This document shows, piece by piece, positions 1 to 8,479 of a DNA stretch of 64,000 bases (the stretch's first letter is position 1; each line of letters begins with the position of its first letter). This stretch comes from Enterococcus rotai. Its GTDB lineage: Bacteria; Bacillota; Bacilli; Lactobacillales; Enterococcaceae. The position numbers and the translations under genes were made by a program. The notes under the pieces are model-generated. The model had not been told where the DNA came from, searched no databases, and worked only from the letters and a program-made list of their open reading frames with translations. The stretch lies in the NCBI RefSeq assembly GCF_001465345.1, contig NZ_CP013655.1:310001-374000 (forward strand). The letters run 5' to 3'.

Positions 1-1093
1 AGAATAAAACAGCTAACTGTGGTAAGAAACCTAAGACCGCGCCAACTCCAGCGATGATCCCGTCTAAAATCAAACTTTGCATCCACGGTGCTACATGCCA
101 ACTTGCTAATAAACCTTCAACCGTCGTCGGCACAATATTTCCAAATAATTCATCATTGATCCAGTCAGTGCCCATAGTCCCCACAGTTTGAATTGCTAAA
201 TAATAAACAAACCACATGATCAGTGCAAAAATTGGTAAGGCTAACCAACGATTGGTTACGATTCGGTCGATTTTATCACTTGTACTAAATGTAATTTCAT
301 TTTTTTCAATTGCACATAGAGCAGTCAAACGCGTGATAAACTCATAACGTTCATTGATCACGATCGCTTCACTATCATCACCAAAGATTTGTTCAGTGAT
401 CTTGATGATTTCTTCTATTTCCTTTTGTTGGTGTTCACTTAACTCAAGTTCCTCATGAACTCTAGCATCTCGTTCAAACAATTTAATGCTATACCAACGG
501 GCTTGTCTTTCCAATACACTATTTCCCAAAACCTCCATGATTTCATTTAGTGCTGCTTCTAAACGATTATCATACGTTGGATAGTTCAACTCTGGAGGAA
601 AAATTTCAGCAGCTTTTACAGCTTTTTTTACTAATTCATCTAGTCCTCGATTTTTTAAAGCACTAACACCAGATACATCCACACCTAAACCATAGGAAAG
701 TTTTTCAATATTGATTTTTCTACCTGTTTTATCCAGAATATCCATCATATTCAATCCAACTACAACTGGAATACCTGTTTCCATCAATTGGGTCGTTAAA
801 TATAAGTTTCGTTCTAAGTTTGTCGCGTCAACAATATTGACAATAACATCTGGTCCACCGCTCAGTAAATAATCTCTGGCAACTACTTCTTCTGGAGTGT
901 AAGGAGAAAGGGAATAGATACCAGGTAAATCTTGAATCGTTATTTGTTTGTTTTTTTTCAGTTTACCTTCTTTTCGTTCAACAGTAACTCCTGGCCAATT
1001 TCCTACATATTGATTGGCACCTGTCAGTGCATTGAAAGCTGTTGTTTTCCCACTATTTGGATTTCCCGTCAGCGCAATATGTTGCTCTTTCAT
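1..1093 (-). CDS. feoB: Ferrous iron transport protein B, partial (C-terminus beyond window start)
   Basis: FeoB is an inner-membrane Fe(II) permease with an N-terminal GTPase domain. About 364 residues are visible from the ATG at 1093. The G1 loop GNPNSGKTT lies at residues 10-18, the DLPG G3 motif at 55-58 and the G4-type NMMD at 115-118. A helical stretch follows, and the first transmembrane segments begin near residue 282 before the window ends. The usual length is about 700 residues, so the permease core is off the edge. The start is one base from the stop of feoA (stop at 1095), so the two are translationally close and form one operon read leftward. The GTPase domain looks intact. Confidence 0.96.
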   Translation of the reverse strand, partial: MKEQHIALTGNPNSGKTTAFNALTGANQYVGNWPGVTVERKEGKLKKNKQITIQDLPGIYSLSPYTPEEVVARDYLLSGGPDVIVNIVDATNLERNLYLTTQLMETGIPVVVGLNMMDILDKTGRKINIEKLSYGLGVDVSGVSALKNRGLDELVKKAVKAAEIFPPELNYPTYDNRLEAALNEIMEVLGNSVLERQARWYSIKLFERDARVHEELELSEHQQKEIEEIIKITEQIFGDDSEAIVINERYEFITRLTALCAIEKNEITFSTSDKIDRIVTNRWLALPIFALIMWFVYYLAIQTVGTMGTDWINDELFGNIVPTTVEGLLASWHVAPWMQSLILDGIIAGVGAVLGFLPQLAVLF

Positions 1094-1094
1094 C

Positions 1095-1565
1095 CTATAC
1101 CCCCTCTTTCTGTACCAAGACTAGTTCTGCTTCATTTTTTCTTAATGTCAATTCATAGCCACGTAAATTGATTTCGATTGGATCTCCTAATGGCGCCATT
1201 TTTCTAACAAGTAAATCTACACCTTTTGTCAGCCCCATATCCATCAACCGTCTTTTGACAGCCCCTTGCCCATGAATACCAATTACACGCGCTTTCTCCC
1301 CAATTGTTAATTGGTCGAGAGACACCCAATTTTCTTCATTCATACTTTTTTCTACTATAATAATCTGTTTCAATACAGATAGGTTGATCGCAATTCGGCT
1401 ATTGTGTAACAAAACAATACCGTTCTCACTCGAATAATTTACCAACACGACTTTCCCTCCTGGCACAAGACCAAGATTATTCAAATGCTTCTTCGCAAAA
1501 CCTTCTGCCTGAATCTCTTCAATTGTATAAACCTTGTTTAACTTTGCTTGTGCCAATGTCAACAT
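1095..1565 (-). CDS. feoA: FeoA with two tandem FeoA (SH3-like) domains
   Basis: Small cytoplasmic partner of FeoB for Fe(II) uptake. The 156 residues contain two FeoA domains: one at about residues 1-72 (with HLNNLGLVPGGKV) and a second at about 78-152 (with KRRLMDMGLTKGVDL, the classical FeoA signature). A single-domain FeoA is about 75-80 residues, so this is a fused or duplicated form. The ATG at 1565 is preceded by a strong GGGGAGGG ribosome site. It is the first gene of the feoA-feoB operon, and a Fur-box-like sequence lies about 120 bp upstream, which fits iron repression. Confidence 0.93.
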   Translation of the reverse strand: MLTLAQAKLNKVYTIEEIQAEGFAKKHLNNLGLVPGGKVVLVNYSSENGIVLLHNSRIAINLSVLKQIIIVEKSMNEENWVSLDQLTIGEKARVIGIHGQGAVKRRLMDMGLTKGVDLLVRKMAPLGDPIEINLRGYELTLRKNEAELVLVQKEGV

Positions 1566-1687
1566 TGGATTACCCTCCCCATTCTAAATGCCACTATATG
1601 ATAACGACGTTTCACTTTGTACTTTTCAATACAAAAACAACCACGCTAACTATTTGTGAAAAAGTTTCATTTTAATTATCAATGATA

Positions 1688-1706
1688 TTGATAATCGTTC
1701 TCATTA
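1688..1706 (-). promoter_or_regulatory. Fur-box-like operator upstream of feoA
   Basis: The stretch TTGATAATCGTTCTCATTA reads on the minus strand as TAATGAGAACGATTATCAA, close to the Fur consensus of GATAAT hexamers in inverted array. A further TATCATTGATAATT-like segment overlaps it to the left. It lies about 120 bp upstream of the feoA start. Binding by Fur is inferred from resemblance only. Confidence 0.65.
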
Positions 1707-1944
1707 AGTATACCTGTTTGTGAGACTTAAATCAATCTTCTTTCTACCTATAGTAAGAAAATATATTCTGCACTTAACTGGCTTAATTTGATTAGTGTCT
1801 CTCAGAACAATCGACCACTATATCTTGTGTTTTGCCAATTAGAAATTCCCTTGAAAATTTTAATAAATTTCTTTTTTTAACACGAAAATAGCAAGAATAG
1901 CCGCTCAAATCTAGAGAATACGTGCTTTCATATTTCTTTCAAAA

Positions 1945-1991
1945 ACACAAAACATGGTATTCCATCCAAAAATGACCACAATATGTAGTGC
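1945..1991 (+). promoter_or_regulatory. Two NrdR boxes, 31 bp apart
   Basis: Box 1 is ACACAAAACATGGTAT (1945-1960) and box 2 is CCACAATATGTAGTGC (1976-1991). Both fit the 16-bp NrdR consensus acaCwAtATaTwGtgt, box 2 better than box 1. Their starts are exactly 31 bp apart, about three helical turns, the arrangement known for NrdR, the nucleotide-sensing repressor of ribonucleotide reductase genes. Box 2 ends 7 bp before the -35 of the nrdH promoter, so a bound repressor would block RNA polymerase. Confidence 0.85.
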
Positions 1992-1998
1992 CTAAGTG

Positions 1999-2026
1999 TT
2001 GACTTTTTCCCTGAGAGATTTATACT
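1999..2026 (+). promoter_or_regulatory. Promoter of the nrdHIEF operon
   Basis: A -35 TTGACT (1999-2004) and a -10 TATACT (2021-2026) are separated by 16 bp, close to the vegetative sigma-A consensus. Transcription would start near 2033, giving a leader of roughly 25 nt before the nrdH ATG at 2059. Confidence 0.8.
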
Positions 2027-2058
2027 AGTGAAGTAAACTAATTGAGGGGGAATTAAAA

Positions 2059-2283
2059 ATGAACGTAAAAATCTTTTCTAAAAATAATTGTATCCAATGT
2101 AAAATGGCAAAACGCTTTTTGAGCGAGAATAATATAGCATTTGAAGAAGTAAATATCGATATCCAACCAGACGCAATCGACTGGTTAAAAGAACAAGGAT
2201 TCCAAAGTGTTCCGGTTATCACTTCTGATGCTACAACAGTTGTAGGATTCCGTCCTGATCAATTAAAACAATTGGCTAGCTAA
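2059..2283 (+). CDS. nrdH: Glutaredoxin-like protein NrdH
   Basis: Small thioredoxin-fold electron donor for the class Ib ribonucleotide reductase. The 74-residue length is typical. The redox motif CIQC is at residues 11-14, and the WLKEQGFQSVPVI segment near 53-65 carries the cis-proline region and NrdH-specific residues. The ribosome site GAGGGGG sits about 9 nt before the ATG. It is the first gene of the operon, one base before nrdI, and controlled by the NrdR boxes upstream. Confidence 0.95.
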   Translation: MNVKIFSKNNCIQCKMAKRFLSENNIAFEEVNIDIQPDAIDWLKEQGFQSVPVITSDATTVVGFRPDQLKQLAS

Positions 2284-2284
2284 A

Positions 2285-2662
2285 ATGAAAATTGTTTATT
2301 TTACAGTCACCGGACAAACCAGACGCTTCATTAAAAAATTGGATTTAGCAGCTTACGAAATTGAGCCTGCGAATCCTTTTTTTGAGATAAATGAGCCTTT
2401 TGTCCTAGTCGTTCCTACTTATGACCAAGAAATCACTGAAGTAGTGAACGATTTTCTTGATTATAAGACCAATCGTGAACACTTACAAGGTGTAGCTGGC
2501 GGTGGTAATCTCAACTTTGCTGAATTATTTGTCTATACAGCAAAAGACATAGCACGCGATTACAATGTTCCAATGCTTTTTGCTTTTGAATTTAGCGGTA
2601 CGAATGAAGATGTAGAATCCTTTAAGAAAGTAGTGAGTGAACTTGAGTCTAAAAGAAATTAA
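2285..2662 (+). CDS. nrdI: Ribonucleotide reductase flavoprotein NrdI
   Basis: NrdI is a flavodoxin-like FMN protein that supplies superoxide to build the Mn(III)-tyrosyl radical cofactor of NrdF. The 125-residue length matches the family. The N-terminal YFTVTGQTRRF is the FMN-phosphate loop, and VAGGGNLNFAELF near residues 75-87 is the second conserved loop. Its 3' end overlaps the start of nrdE by about 20-26 bp, which suggests coupled translation. Confidence 0.95.
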   Translation: MKIVYFTVTGQTRRFIKKLDLAAYEIEPANPFFEINEPFVLVVPTYDQEITEVVNDFLDYKTNREHLQGVAGGGNLNFAELFVYTAKDIARDYNVPMLFAFEFSGTNEDVESFKKVVSELESKRN

Positions 2663-4802
2663 AGATGTCAGCTATTTTAAGCTGAATAACGAGATCAATC
2701 GTCCTGTAGATGGGCAAATCCCTTTACATAAGGATAAAGAAGCTTTGGAAGCCTTTTTCCAAGAAAATGTTCTTCCTAACACAAGAACCTTCAATACTAT
2801 AGAAGAAAAAATCAATTATTTGATTGAAAATGATTACTTAGAAACAGCATTTATTGAAAAATATTCTATGGCCTTTATTGAAAAATTATACACATTTCTT
2901 GATGAACAACAGTTTGAATTCAAATCATTTATGGCTGCTTACAAGTTTTATTCACAATATGCCCTTAAAAATAATGCAGGAACAGAATACTTAGAGAGTT
3001 ATGAAGACCGTGTAGCTTTCAACGCGTTATACTTTGCTGATGGCAATGAGGAATTAGCCTTAGTTCTAGCTGACGAAATGATCCATCAACGTTACCAACC
3101 AGCAACGCCTTCTTTCTTAAACGCTGGACGTAAACGCCGTGGTGAGCTTGTTTCTTGTTTCTTGATCCAAGTAACAGATGATATGAACAGCATTGGCCGT
3201 TCAATCAACTCAGCCTTACAATTATCACGTATTGGTGGCGGTGTGGGAATCACACTAGCGAACTTGCGTGAAGCAGGCGCTCCGATCAAAGGCTACGAAG
3301 GAGCTGCCAGCGGCGTGGTTCCTGTTATGAAATTGTTCGAAGATAGCTTTAGCTACTCTAATCAATTAGGTCAACGTCAAGGTGCTGGAGTTGTTTACCT
3401 AAACGTTTTCCATCCAGATATCGAAATGTTCCTTTCAACGAAAAAAGAAAATGCGGATGAAAAAGTTCGTGTGAAGACTCTTTCTTTAGGTGTTGTGGTT
3501 CCTGATAAATTTTATGAACTAGCTCGTAACAACGAAGACATGTATCTATTTAGCCCATATAGTGTTGAACGTGAATACGGTGTACCGTTCTCTTATGTTG
3601 ATATTACAAAAGAATACGATAATCTAGTAGCTAATCCTAAGATTCGTAAACGTAAAATCAAAGCCCGTGATCTAGAAAATGAAATTTCTAAATTACAACA
3701 AGAATCTGGTTACCCATATATCATCAACATTGATACAGCCAACAGAAGCAATCCAGCTTATGGCAAAATCATCATGAGTAACTTATGTTCAGAAATCTTA
3801 CAAGTTCAAACACCATCTGTTTTAAATGGCAAACAAGAATATGAAACACTTGGTACAGATATCAGTTGTAACTTAGGTTCAACTAATATCGTTAACTTGA
3901 TGGACAGCCCAGACTTTGGTAAATCGGTTCGTGCCATGACTCGTGCCTTAACATTTGTAACAGATGCTTCTGATATCGATGTCGTCCCTTCTATTCAAAA
4001 CGGAAACAAACTAAGTCACACAATTGGACTTGGTGCAATGGGTCTCCATACGTTCTTTGCCAAAAATCATATGGAATATGGTTCAAAAGATTCACTAGAT
4101 TTTACTAATGTGTACTTTACTTTATTAAATTACTGGACATTAGTTGAAAGTAATAATATCGCTAAACAATACAATGAAACCTTCCATAATTTCGATAAAT
4201 CCGATTATGCTAATGGTTCATACTTTGATAAATATATCGAAGGAGATTTCACTCCTCAATCAGATAAAGTCAAAGAAATCTTTAAAGATATCTTTGTCCC
4301 AAGTCCTGAAGACTGGGCGGATTTACGTGATGCAGTGAAAAAAGACGGTTTATATCACCAAAATCGTTTAGCGGTAGCACCTAATGGTTCTATCTCGTAT
4401 ATCAACGATACAAGTGCTAGTATCCACCCAATCACTCGTATGATCGAAGAACGTCAAGAAAAGAAAATCGGTAAAATTTACTACCCTGCTCCTTATCTAG
4501 CAAATGATACGATTCCTTATTACACATCAGCTTACGATATGGACATGCGTAAAGTTATCGACGTCTATGCGACAGCACAACAACATGTGGATCAAGGAAT
4601 GAGTTTAACCTTATTTATGCGTTCTGAAATTCCTGAAGGTTTATATGAATGGAAAGATTCACCAAAACAAACAACACGTGATCTGAATATTTTACGTCAC
4701 TATGCTTTCCATAAAGGCGTTAAATCAATTTATTATGTACGAACATTTACTGACGATGCTGAAGAAATCGGCAGCAACCAATGTGAAAGTTGTGTCATCT
4801 AG
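2643..4802 (+). CDS. nrdE: Class Ib ribonucleoside-diphosphate reductase, alpha subunit NrdE
   Basis: Catalytic R1 subunit that reduces NDPs to dNDPs. About 719 residues, normal for NrdE. The N-terminal short ATP-cone-less form (SLKEIKDVSYFKLNNEI), the SCFLI segment with the substrate-binding cysteine, the NLCSEI segment and the C-terminal redox pair QCESCVI are all visible. No ATG is available at the 5' end: either TTG at 2643 (giving MSLKEIK, matching relatives as I recall them) or GTG at 2637 starts the protein. I prefer TTG 2643. It overlaps nrdI. The stop is followed directly by a tandem hairpin-repeat array that separates nrdE from nrdF. Confidence 0.94.
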   Translation: MSLKEIKDVSYFKLNNEINRPVDGQIPLHKDKEALEAFFQENVLPNTRTFNTIEEKINYLIENDYLETAFIEKYSMAFIEKLYTFLDEQQFEFKSFMAAYKFYSQYALKNNAGTEYLESYEDRVAFNALYFADGNEELALVLADEMIHQRYQPATPSFLNAGRKRRGELVSCFLIQVTDDMNSIGRSINSALQLSRIGGGVGITLANLREAGAPIKGYEGAASGVVPVMKLFEDSFSYSNQLGQRQGAGVVYLNVFHPDIEMFLSTKKENADEKVRVKTLSLGVVVPDKFYELARNNEDMYLFSPYSVEREYGVPFSYVDITKEYDNLVANPKIRKRKIKARDLENEISKLQQESGYPYIINIDTANRSNPAYGKIIMSNLCSEILQVQTPSVLNGKQEYETLGTDISCNLGSTNIVNLMDSPDFGKSVRAMTRALTFVTDASDIDVVPSIQNGNKLSHTIGLGAMGLHTFFAKNHMEYGSKDSLDFTNVYFTLLNYWTLVESNNIAKQYNETFHNFDKSDYANGSYFDKYIEGDFTPQSDKVKEIFKDIFVPSPEDWADLRDAVKKDGLYHQNRLAVAPNGSISYINDTSASIHPITRMIEERQEKKIGKIYYPAPYLANDTIPYYTSAYDMDMRKVIDVYATAQQHVDQGMSLTLFMRSEIPEGLYEWKDSPKQTTRDLNILRHYAFHKGVKSIYYVRTFTDDAEEIGSNQCESCVI

Positions 4803-5164
4803 AAAAGCGGAACAGGCTCGTTTAGCTCTTGAGCAAGTTAGGAAATTTTTTCAAAGATGCTCTTCATCTTTGAAAAAATTTGTCTACTTGTCGATAGAGC
4901 TAGCCTGTGAAGCTGGATCAATGAAAAGCGAAACGAACTCGCCCAGCTCTGACTGAAAAATAGAAAAAAAGGATCGTGATGCTCTCTGTCACTAGCCTTT
5001 TTTATCTTTTTTCCAAAGAGCTAGTTCGTGAAGCTGGATCAATGAAAAGCGAAACGAACTCGCCCAGCTCTGACTGAAAAATAGAAAAAAGGATCGTGAT
5101 GCTCTCTGTCACTAGCCTTTTTTATCTTTTTTCCAAAGAGCTAGTTCGTGAAGCTGGATCAACG
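4803..5164 (+). repeat. Three tandem ~121-bp hairpin repeats between nrdE and nrdF
   Basis: Units lie at 4803-4923, 4924-5044 and 5045-5164. Each starts with AAAAGCG and ends with GAAGCTGGATCA plus two or three bases. Units 2 and 3 are nearly identical (one A differs in a homopolymer, plus one base at the end). Unit 1 has the same ends and length but different stems. Each folds as an outer stem (ACGAACT...AGCTCT with AGAGCTAGTTCGT in units 2 and 3; ACAGGCT with AGCCTGT in unit 1) around an inner hairpin. In unit 1 the inner stem is a perfect 17 bp with loop CTCTT. The same family recurs at 59996-60487. It resembles the small interspersed repeats described in E. faecalis (EFAR), but I cannot confirm identity. 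Confidence 0.9.
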
Positions 5165-5168
5165 AAAC

Positions 5169-5197
5169 AAACAAGGCGCCCTCTGGTCGCCTTGTTC
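5169..5197 (+). terminator. Hairpin after the repeat array, before nrdF
   Basis: AACAAGGCG and CGCCTTGTT form a stem around a short loop. No T-run follows, so it is probably not an efficient terminator; it may be an mRNA-stabilising or attenuating hairpin just upstream of nrdF. Confidence 0.5.
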
Positions 5198-5243
5198 TAT
5201 GATTTATTGTATTTTAACGTAATGGGAATGAGGAGGAAAATAC

Positions 5244-6206
5244 ATGGCAACATATTATGAAGCGATCAACTGGAACGCTATTGAAGATGTTATCGACAAG
5301 TCTACTTGGGAAAAACTAACTGAGCAATTTTGGTTAGATACTCGTATTCCTTTGTCTAACGATCTTGATGACTGGAGAACTCTTTCAGATCTTGAAAAAA
5401 CCACTGTAGGGTATGTTTTTGGTGGTTTGACACTACTAGATACCGTTCAATCCGAAAGTGGAATGGAACAGCTGAGAAATGATGTCCGCACACCACATGA
5501 AGAAGCTGTCTTAAACAATATCCAATTTATGGAATCTGTTCATGCTAAAAGTTATTCATCTATTTTTAGTACGTTAAACACTAAAAAAGAAATCGATGAA
5601 ATTTTCGAATGGACAAATACAAATATTTACTTACAAACAAAAGCTGAAAAAATCAATGAAATCTATAAAAATGGAACACCATTAGAAAAGAAAGTTGCTA
5701 GTGTATTTTTAGAAACATTCTTATTCTATTCTGGTTTCTACACTCCTCTTTACTACTTAGGGAATAATAAATTAGCAAACGTTGCCGAAATCATCAAATT
5801 GATCATTCGTGATGAATCTGTCCACGGAACATATATTGGCTATAAATTCCAATTAGGTTTCAACGAACTTACTGAAGCAGAACAAAGTGATATGAAAGAC
5901 TGGATGTACAATCTTCTTTATGAACTATACGAAAATGAAGAACGTTATACAGAACAGTTATATGATGAGCTAGGATGGACTGAGGAAGTGAAAACCTTCT
6001 TACGTTACAATGCTAATAAAGCCTTGATGAACCTTGGTATGGACCCATTATTTGCGGATACAGCGAATGATGTTAACCCAATCGTTATGAACGGTATCTC
6101 TACTGGTACAAGCAATCACGATTTCTTCTCACAAGTCGGCAATGGTTACCTACTAGGGACTGTTGAAGCAATGAAAGATGACGATTATTTGATCGGTATG
6201 GATTAA
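5244..6206 (+). CDS. nrdF: Class Ib ribonucleotide reductase, beta subunit NrdF
   Basis: R2 subunit that carries the dimanganese (or diiron) tyrosyl radical cofactor. 320 residues, typical. Expected metal ligands are visible: Asp66, Glu97, His100, Glu157, Glu191 and His194, with the radical Tyr104 in HAKSY. The ATG at 5244 has a strong GAGGAGG site. It is the last gene of the nrd operon but is separated from nrdE by 441 bp filled with hairpin repeats, so its level relative to nrdE may be tuned separately. It ends before a bidirectional terminator. Confidence 0.96.
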   Translation: MATYYEAINWNAIEDVIDKSTWEKLTEQFWLDTRIPLSNDLDDWRTLSDLEKTTVGYVFGGLTLLDTVQSESGMEQLRNDVRTPHEEAVLNNIQFMESVHAKSYSSIFSTLNTKKEIDEIFEWTNTNIYLQTKAEKINEIYKNGTPLEKKVASVFLETFLFYSGFYTPLYYLGNNKLANVAEIIKLIIRDESVHGTYIGYKFQLGFNELTEAEQSDMKDWMYNLLYELYENEERYTEQLYDELGWTEEVKTFLRYNANKALMNLGMDPLFADTANDVNPIVMNGISTGTSNHDFFSQVGNGYLLGTVEAMKDDDYLIGMD

Positions 6207-6208
6207 TC

Positions 6209-6263
6209 AAAAAAATAAGACTAAGATTAACCTCACACGGTTGTATCTTAGTCTTATTTTTTA
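6209..6263. terminator. Bidirectional terminator between nrdF and the AI-2E permease gene
   Basis: A near-perfect inverted repeat pairs 6211-6227 (AAAAATAAGACTAAGAT) with 6245-6261. It has an A-run on one side and a T-run on the other, so it can stop transcripts arriving from both convergent genes. Confidence 0.88.
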
Positions 6264-6306
6264 CATATCCTTTCATCGAAAAAAGTACTTCAAATAACTC
6301 GATCGT

Positions 6307-7407
6307 CTATGACATTTTCGTACTGCCCTTTTTAATCTTATATATTTTGCTAATATTTATAACTAATGTCTTGATCACCGCATAAACAGGGATACATATC
6401 AGCATACCGATGATACCTCCTACACTACCGGCCGCAATCAATACTAAGATAATCGTCAATGGATGAATATTCAACGATTTCCCCATTAAAAGTGGCTTGA
6501 TCAAATTACCATCCAATTGCTGAATCACTAAAATCGATACTGCCATGTACAGCGCTTGCCAAGGCGAAATAAATAGACCGACCAAAATCGCTGGCACCGC
6601 CCCAATAAATGGGCCGACATAAGGAATAATATTCGTTAGACCACAAAAAACAGCTAACAACAACGCATAAGGTTGTTTAAATATCGTCATTGCAATAAAA
6701 CTTAAAACTCCAATGATCAGTGCGTCTAAAACTGTACTGCTGATATAAGCTGATAAGGTCTGATTCAGCTCTCTGACGGTTTGACGTAACTCACTGCGGA
6801 TACTCTTTGGAAAAAAGTGTGACAGTGCATCCAAAAACTTATGCCCATCTTTAAACATGAAAAACAAAATAAAGGGCACAGTGAAAAGCAAAATAAAGAA
6901 TCTCATTAATAGCCCAACAATTTTAGATAGACTGCTTGTTACCCCCACAATAGCAAAATTCAAAATATTACTAATCGTAATGTTCGCTTTATCCAATTGT
7001 TCTTGAATATCAAAGCCTTTAAACGCATCTAAATCGCCTAAATCTTTCAACCATTGATTCATTTCTTCTGCATAACTTGGAAGAGATTGACTTAATTCCA
7101 AAGATTGATTGACCAATTGTGGAACCACATTCATGACAACCAACGCAACTAGAACAACCAAGATCGCAAATGAAAGCATAAAGCCTCCAATTCTAGGAAG
7201 CCCTCGTTTCTCTAAAAAAACGACGATCGGATCAAACATATAATATAAGAATCCCGCAATCAATAACGGCATAAAGACCGCCGATACCATTCCTAAAATG
7301 GGACTAAAGACATTGGGCATCTTTAATAAAAAGAAAACCCCAATAATCGTCAGTACAATTTCTACTGTCCAAAATAATAACTTTGATTGTTTAAATAAAG
7401 AACCCAT
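6307..7407 (-). CDS. AI-2E family transporter (YtvI/PerM-like permease)
   Basis: Polytopic membrane protein of the AI-2E/UPF0118 family; members export small molecules or ions, and the substrate here is unknown. About 366 residues with two N-terminal TM helices, a soluble segment (about 85-150) rich in acidic residues, then further TM helices. The family region GLTNIIPYVGPFIGAVPAILVG is present, as is the C-terminal LDGNLIKPLLMG. A longer frame opens at 7425, but the ribosome site GGAGG lies between that ATG and the ATG at 7407, so 7407 is the start. It converges with nrdF. Confidence 0.9.
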   Translation of the reverse strand: MGSLFKQSKLLFWTVEIVLTIIGVFFLLKMPNVFSPILGMVSAVFMPLLIAGFLYYMFDPIVVFLEKRGLPRIGGFMLSFAILVVLVALVVMNVVPQLVNQSLELSQSLPSYAEEMNQWLKDLGDLDAFKGFDIQEQLDKANITISNILNFAIVGVTSSLSKIVGLLMRFFILLFTVPFILFFMFKDGHKFLDALSHFFPKSIRSELRQTVRELNQTLSAYISSTVLDALIIGVLSFIAMTIFKQPYALLLAVFCGLTNIIPYVGPFIGAVPAILVGLFISPWQALYMAVSILVIQQLDGNLIKPLLMGKSLNIHPLTIILVLIAAGSVGGIIGMLICIPVYAVIKTLVINISKIYKIKKGSTKMS

Positions 7408-7584
7408 ACAAAACCTCCAATACATAGTAATTTCATTCTATCATTCTTTTCAAGTATAAAAAGATTTTTTTCACTTTAAACTGTTATCTTATCAAAAAAT
7501 TTCTCTCTAATACTCATAACTTTTTCATGCTATACTTACGTTGTATAATTATTTGACCAAATCAATTACTTCAAGAGGTGTCTT

Positions 7585-8406
7585 ATGACTATTTTAATTT
7601 ATAAATTATTGCTAGGATTTATTGGCGGTAGCTTGATTGGCATGCTTTCATATATCATGGAGCTACTGACAAAGTCAGGTGTTATAGCTGTAGTTATTAT
7701 CGCTATGTTCGTTTGTGGATTTGGTTCATGGCAAACTTGGGGCTTACTGATTTTATTTTTTTGTAGTTCTGCGTGCATTCATTTAGCAAAAAAGATACTC
7801 AAAATATCTGATATTGAATCTATTACTGAAAAAAAACATACAAGAGACGCTTGGCAAGTATTTGCTAACAGTCTTCCAGCAGTTATTTCATTAGTTCTTT
7901 TCTACTATACAAAAAATCAATTATTTATGGTTGGTTATGTTAGTGGTATCGCAGGAGCAACAGCTGATACCTGGGGCTCAGAAATCGGTATGTTAAGTAA
8001 CAAACTCCCACGCTCGATTGTTTCATTTAAATCAGTTGAAGCTGGTCTTTCTGGTGGTGTTTCTGTTCTTGGCAGCCTTGCTTCTTTATTTGGTAGTTTG
8101 TTGATTTCAATCACCTTTTGGCTTCTTTATGGTTGGCATCACCTTTACCACTACCCCTTAAGTTTACTAATCATGGTACCGCTTATTTGCGGTCTTATTA
8201 ACGCTCTTGTGGATAGCTTATTAGGCGCAACACTTCAAGTAAAGTATCGTTGTCTTATCTGTGGACAACTGACTGAACAAAAACAACACCATCTTCAACA
8301 AACGAAACAGATCAGTGGTATTTCCTGGCTATCAAATGATTGGGTTAATTTTCTTAGCGGTAGCTTAACAGTCTTGTTAAGCTGGAGCATACTTTTTTTC
8401 ATCTAA
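7585..8406 (+). CDS. DUF92 family membrane protein
   Basis: 273-residue polytopic membrane protein with about seven hydrophobic segments. The family motif GATADTWGSEIGMLS near residues 128-142 and the GGVSVLG segment after it identify DUF92 (TMEM19-like). In some organisms homologs are phytyl-phosphate kinases, but no such role can be assigned here. Ribosome site AAGAGGTG precedes the ATG. It stands alone between a divergent permease gene and a convergent mgtC-like gene. Confidence 0.85.
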   Translation: MTILIYKLLLGFIGGSLIGMLSYIMELLTKSGVIAVVIIAMFVCGFGSWQTWGLLILFFCSSACIHLAKKILKISDIESITEKKHTRDAWQVFANSLPAVISLVLFYYTKNQLFMVGYVSGIAGATADTWGSEIGMLSNKLPRSIVSFKSVEAGLSGGVSVLGSLASLFGSLLISITFWLLYGWHHLYHYPLSLLIMVPLICGLINALVDSLLGATLQVKYRCLICGQLTEQKQHHLQQTKQISGISWLSNDWVNFLSGSLTVLLSWSILFFI

Positions 8407-8419
8407 ATAGTAATAATAT

Positions 8420-8462
8420 AAAAAGAAGGTTCACTTGAACATTTTCAAGGACCTTCTTTTTT
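8420..8462. terminator. Terminator after the DUF92 gene
   Basis: AAAAAGAAGGT pairs with ACCTTCTTTTTT around an imperfect loop. T-run on the + strand and A-run on the left, so it may serve both convergent genes. Confidence 0.8.
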
Positions 8463-8479
8463 ATGTTTTTCAACGCAAC

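Larger units (their letters stand above)
1566..2058. other. Intergenic region between divergent feoA and nrdH (493 bp)
   Basis: It holds the Fur-box-like site at 1688-1706 on the feoA side, and two NrdR boxes plus a clear promoter on the nrdH side (annotated separately). The middle part, about 1710-1940, is AT-rich; I saw no gene or strong hairpin in it. Confidence 0.7.

Noticed and set aside
4803-5164. Repeats considered as a CRISPR array
   Set aside because: Units are 121 bp, adjoining and nearly identical with no unique spacers, and no cas gene is nearby.
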